In this document: positions 60,718 to 64,000 of the stretch, piece after piece | Layout: the number at the start of each line of letters is the position of its first letter | Position numbering within the stretch: position 1 is the stretch's first letter | Source of the DNA: Euglena gracilis | Lineage: Eukaryota; Euglenida; Euglenophyceae; Euglenales | Reading direction: 5' to 3' | Length of the DNA stretch: 64,000 nt | NCBI GenBank assembly: GCA_039621445.1 | Contig: CP154957.1 | Coordinates: 14,562,947-14,626,946 of the forward strand | Translations under genes and position numbers: made by a program | Notes under the pieces: model-generated | What the model saw: the letters and a program-made list of their open reading frames with translations, nothing else | Database searches by the model: none | What the model was told of the DNA's origin: nothing

Positions 60718-63700
60718 CGTCTCGCAGAATGTCTTGCAGGTGGTACGACTGCTGGGGCACAACTGGGTGCCTCAGACTACGGAAGTGATACCTCGTGGAC
60801 AAGTCAACTTGCAAATATTCCAATTGTTGGGTGAAGTTTATTACAAGATCCAGAGCGAGAGGAAGGAGTTGGCCGTGCCAGGAATCACGAGAACTTCGAC
60901 GAGCCACACCGACTCCCTCTTCACGGAGGACGATGTCCGTCAGCACAGAATGGACAACAACATCAATCGCATAAGGGGAGGTACACACAATGGGCCCTCA
61001 GGGCCGACATTTCGCTTTCCAACAGGCCAGGCCAACAGACCGTGGAGAGGCAAAGGTGGACTATATGGAAGCTCCAGTTCAAGTCCCAGATTTGGGTATG
61101 GAAAGGGCAGAGGAGTGCCATTTCGCTCAATGCCGTGGAGAGCACCATGGAGAGGTGGAAGAGGCAAAGGTATCCCCCCCTCCTCTTGGGGTCAAGATGA
61201 CCGGATCAGGAGCCAAGGAGGCTCAGTTGGCCCAAGATGGGCACAGTCTGGAGGACCCTCTGTTGGGGTTAGCCCCATTTCAAAGACTCAGAGCATGCAT
61301 CGGCTGGTGGAAAACCCATGCCCCACCCAGAATCCTGAATCTCATTCTGCAAGGAGTGGAGCCAGATTTTCAAGGGGGGGCGTTACACACCTTAAAACAG
61401 CAAAATGCCCCCCAGGAGGAAGCCCAGGCTCTCAGCATCATGGAGGAATACATCAAAGAAAAGGCTGCAAAGGAAGTTCAACAGCAAGGGACTATGTTTT
61501 TGGTACCTTGGTTTGTAATCGAGAAAGCAGAACCTGGGGGGGGGAAAAAAGTGAGACTGATCTCAGATTGCAGAAAACTAAACAATTTTCTTCATGCCCC
61601 CCACTTCAAATTGGATCACTGGAAGGAAATTTTTCCACAGCTGGAAAAAGGAATGTGGGCCACAAAAATCGACTTGAAAAATGCTTATTTTCATTTGGAA
61701 CTGTCAGCAGCCATAAAACCATTCATAAGGATGGAAATAGCAGGAAGAATATTTCAGATGGAAGGGGCCTGTTTTGGTCTAAGCACCCTCCCCTATCTTT
61801 GGATGCAGGTAATGCAAGTTTTTCTGAAAAAATGGCGAAAACAGGGAATTTTGGTTTTTGTTTATCTGGACGACATTCTTCTGGTGGCAAAATCAAAGGC
61901 TTTGGCAGAAAACCAAACAAAAGTTCTGTTGCAGGATCTGAAAGACAGTGGTATGACCATCAACTTCAAAAAGTCACAGACCACCCCAACACAAGCAGTT
62001 CAATATCTGGGATTTTCAGTGGATCTAAAAAATGGTTGTTTGCTGGTGCCCTCAGCAAAACTAAAATGTATCAGAAAAGAGTTGGGAAAATTTGTCACCC
62101 AAGACAACATGTCCTGCAGGAAGGCAGCTGCAATTTTGGGGCAGCTGAGAAGTTTCCTCACAGCCCTCCCTTGCCTGAGGGCTTTCACAGACAAACTGGT
62201 ACAATTCACAGACCAGCACACCAGGATGGGTTGGGACCAGAAAATCCCCATTCCCAAAGATGTCAAACAGCAGGTTCTAGAAGTAGGAAACTTATTAAGG
62301 TCCTGGGAGGGAAGAAAATTTCAAAACAAATGTCCTGTGAGAGAAATTCATTCAGACTCCTCCACTCAAGGGTGGGGGGCTCTGGACCTGACCACTGGTC
62401 AAAAAGTTCAAGAGTTCTGGAGATCAGAAATGGGCCTGCACATAAACATCAAGGAATTAAAAGCAGCTGTGGCAGCTACAAAAAGTTTAGCAAAGTCAGG
62501 GGAAAATGTCCTGCTAACAGTAGACAATCAAGTAGCTTACAGCTACTTAAGAAAAGGGGGGGGAAGGAAATCCCCCTTCAACACAATTTTGAGACCCTTT
62601 TTGCAGTGGTGTCACATAAACCAAGTAAATGTGATTCCAAACTGGGTCAAGTCAGAAGACATGCTAGCAGATGGCATTTCAAGGTGGGAAAAGGACAGGG
62701 GGGACTACACCCTAAAAAAGTCTGTGTTTCTGCACATCTTGAGAATTTTCTCCTCAAACAATTTTTTCCCCAAAGTGGACATGTTTGCCAGCCCAGGAAA
62801 CGCACAACTGCCACAGTTTGTCAGCAGATGGCCTCATCACCAGGCCATAGCTGTGAATGCCCTGGAGTGCCCACTGGAAAAATTTGGGGAGGTTTATGCA
62901 AACCCCCCCTGGACATTAATCTTACCATGGTTGGTGAGATTGAGGAACAACCCTCAGCTGACTTGTCTGATGGTGGTTCCCTTCTGGGTTGGGAGTGTGT
63001 GGTGGCCCCTGTTAACAAGAATGATCGTAAGAAAGAGCCCTGTGATTCAGATTCAACCTCAATGGGGGTTGTTCCAAAACTGCCTGGGGGAGATCATGCC
63101 CCCCACCAGATGGCCCCTCCTCTGTGTGCTGTTATCAGGGAGGGTTTACAAAGAAAACAAGTTCCACCTGAAAATATCACATTGTATTTGAACAGTCTGA
63201 AAAGTTTGAACAGGTATGAAAAAGGATTTCAGGCTCTGTGGAGTTTGTGTGTGCAGGGAGGGGTGCAACCCCCTTTGATGACAGTGGATGAGACAGCCAG
63301 CTGGATTTTGAAACTGGCCCAGGACTCCCCTCATCAAGCAAGAAATGCTTACAGTGCTGTGTTGTTGATTCCTGGGTGGGAGGCTGTGAGGTTTTCCCCT
63401 CTCATCAAAAAAGCAAAACTTCTGTGGGCTTCTGCAGGGGAAAAATATTCCACATTCTGGGATGCTAAGGATGTCATTCAGAAACTCCTTGCAACCCCCC
63501 TCAACTGGGATAGTATCCAGGAGATTCGTGACAGAACCATTCTGTCCCTGCGCCTGTTTCACTTATGCAGGTCAATAGATTTGCAAAGACTACAAAGATC
63601 AAAGTCAATTATGGGAAACAATTTCTTCATCAAGCTGAGGCGTAAAGGCCAGCTGAGAGCCAGATTCGAACAGCTCATGACATTGCCAAAATCTCTGCAG

Positions 63701-64000
63701 ACTGTATGTCCCACTGCTTTATTGTGCAGGTTGGTGTCTTTGACTGCCTCCCAGGGTGTGCAGGGGGGGGCCATGTTTTTATCATTAAATCCCCCATATG
63801 CACCACTGACTTCAAACAGTTTGGGTAGGATCACAAAGAATCTGCTGACCCAGTTGGGGGTACCCACATCATTTTTTGGGGCTCACAGCACCAGGGGGGC
63901 AGCAGTAAAAATGTACAAGTCTTTGGGTTTATCGTCAGAAATGGTGTGTGAGTTAGGGGGCTGGAAAAATACAGAGGCTTTTGCCAAACATTACCTCAGA
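60563..64000 (+). CDS. Stop-free frame: Gag tail, long overlap, recombinase
   Basis: After a TGA at 60,560 this frame has no stop that I could find to the last base (3,438 nt, 1,146 codons). First comes a Gag-like continuation (HRKKQDQFLRSVSQNVLQVV) and a Gly/Arg-rich tail typical of nucleic-acid-binding Gag ends (FGYGKGRGVPFRSMPWRAPW). The middle two kilobases lie under the reverse-transcriptase gene and give a Ser/Lys/Gly-rich sequence without recognisable domains. The last 358 codons are the tyrosine recombinase. It may be read as Gag tail and recombinase separately or as one polyprotein; the sequence cannot decide. Confidence 0.65.
60990..63191 (+). CDS. pol: DIRS reverse transcriptase / RNase H / methyltransferase-like
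   Basis: 733 codons from ATG (60,990); an in-frame TAA lies eight codons upstream, so the start or a frameshift entry must be here. Reverse transcriptase: KIDLKNAYFHLEL with catalytic D228, and FVYLDDILLVA with D294 and D295. RNase H: IHSDSSTQGWGAL (D456), INIKELKAAVAA (E489), LTVDNQVAYSYL (D512) and ADGISRW. The C-terminal part reads VDMFASPGNAQLPQFVSRW and YANPPWTLILPW. N638-P-P-W641 matches the N6-adenine methyltransferase motif that DIRS1-like elements carry after RNase H. There is no protease or DDE integrase, as expected for DIRS. All catalytic residues look intact. Confidence 0.93.
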   Translation: MGPQGRHFAFQQARPTDRGEAKVDYMEAPVQVPDLGMERAEECHFAQCRGEHHGEVEEAKVSPPPLGVKMTGSGAKEAQLAQDGHSLEDPLLGLAPFQRLRACIGWWKTHAPPRILNLILQGVEPDFQGGALHTLKQQNAPQEEAQALSIMEEYIKEKAAKEVQQQGTMFLVPWFVIEKAEPGGGKKVRLISDCRKLNNFLHAPHFKLDHWKEIFPQLEKGMWATKIDLKNAYFHLELSAAIKPFIRMEIAGRIFQMEGACFGLSTLPYLWMQVMQVFLKKWRKQGILVFVYLDDILLVAKSKALAENQTKVLLQDLKDSGMTINFKKSQTTPTQAVQYLGFSVDLKNGCLLVPSAKLKCIRKELGKFVTQDNMSCRKAAAILGQLRSFLTALPCLRAFTDKLVQFTDQHTRMGWDQKIPIPKDVKQQVLEVGNLLRSWEGRKFQNKCPVREIHSDSSTQGWGALDLTTGQKVQEFWRSEMGLHINIKELKAAVAATKSLAKSGENVLLTVDNQVAYSYLRKGGGRKSPFNTILRPFLQWCHINQVNVIPNWVKSEDMLADGISRWEKDRGDYTLKKSVFLHILRIFSSNNFFPKVDMFASPGNAQLPQFVSRWPHHQAIAVNALECPLEKFGEVYANPPWTLILPWLVRLRNNPQLTCLMVVPFWVGSVWWPLLTRMIVRKSPVIQIQPQWGLFQNCLGEIMPPTRWPLLCVLLSGRVYKENKFHLKISHCI
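62927..64000 (+). CDS. DIRS tyrosine recombinase (runs off window)
   Basis: From ATG at 62,927 (context ACCATGG) 358 codons are open to the window end. It overlaps the reverse-transcriptase gene by 265 bp in another frame. The N-terminal half is helical (SAM-like core-binding domain expected). Catalytic motifs: R209 in LSLRLFHLCRSIDLQ, H320-S-T-R323 in GAHSTRGAAVKMYKSLGL, W346 in ELGGWKN, and nucleophile Y356 in AKHYLR. This is the standard R..HxxR..W/H..Y set, used by DIRS elements to integrate a circular DNA intermediate. It was recognised by direct translation because the frame has no stop inside the window. Confidence 0.92.
   Translation, partial: MVGEIEEQPSADLSDGGSLLGWECVVAPVNKNDRKKEPCDSDSTSMGVVPKLPGGDHAPHQMAPPLCAVIREGLQRKQVPPENITLYLNSLKSLNRYEKGFQALWSLCVQGGVQPPLMTVDETASWILKLAQDSPHQARNAYSAVLLIPGWEAVRFSPLIKKAKLLWASAGEKYSTFWDAKDVIQKLLATPLNWDSIQEIRDRTILSLRLFHLCRSIDLQRLQRSKSIMGNNFFIKLRRKGQLRARFEQLMTLPKSLQTVCPTALLCRLVSLTASQGVQGGAMFLSLNPPYAPLTSNSLGRITKNLLTQLGVPTSFFGAHSTRGAAVKMYKSLGLSSEMVCELGGWKNTEAFAKHYLR

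Overview
This is nuclear DNA of a eukaryote, most likely a large-genome protist or alga, though nothing in the window fixes the lineage. The signs are a gene broken into short exons by GT-AG introns of 0.4 to 3 kb, a tRNA gene, a DIRS-type retrotransposon, many small inverted-repeat elements, satellite DNA, interstitial CCCTAA-type tracts and dense homopolymer G/C tracts. No bacterial features were seen.

Region by region. 0.15-0.94 kb holds decayed sequence related to the 5' region of the DIRS element at the far end. From 7.9 to about 21.3 kb, the minus strand carries the best host gene: a PSP1 C-terminal-domain protein. Four exons cover the domain core, and upstream exons encode a Ser/Tyr/Gln-rich N-terminal part. 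Its introns are packed with MITE-like repeats, several with perfect 8-bp target-site duplications. 23.4-34 kb is a cluster of related, partly nested elements. They have terminal inverted repeats, subterminal 31-33-bp tandem arrays, fragments of a Crypton-like tyrosine recombinase, and a 100-130-bp near-perfect palindrome outside the end that lies upstream of the recombinase. A Tc1/mariner transposase relic with an internal inversion sits in the same cluster. 34.8-36.8 kb is a foldback element enclosing about 18 copies of a 71-bp satellite. 37-44.5 kb mixes long-hairpin elements with 8-bp duplications, a long unidentified minus-strand reading frame and further recombinase-element ends. 45-55 kb is less repetitive and contains several exon-like open frames of unknown function on both strands. 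55-59.7 kb is repeats again, including a 160-base poly-T.

59.8-64 kb is a DIRS-type element running off the window: Gag-like protein, reverse transcriptase/RNase H/methyltransferase-like protein, then a tyrosine recombinase that is open to the last base. The Gag tail and the recombinase lie in one frame that I read as stop-free for about 1,146 codons, straight through the reverse-transcriptase gene.

Two mobile-element groups therefore use tyrosine recombinases (DIRS and the Crypton-like relics). A third, the hAT-like MITEs (CAGGG ends, 8-bp duplications), makes up much of the intron and intergenic DNA. Many otherwise unrelated small repeats share a short GGCGC/GCGCC hairpin between poly-G and poly-C runs.
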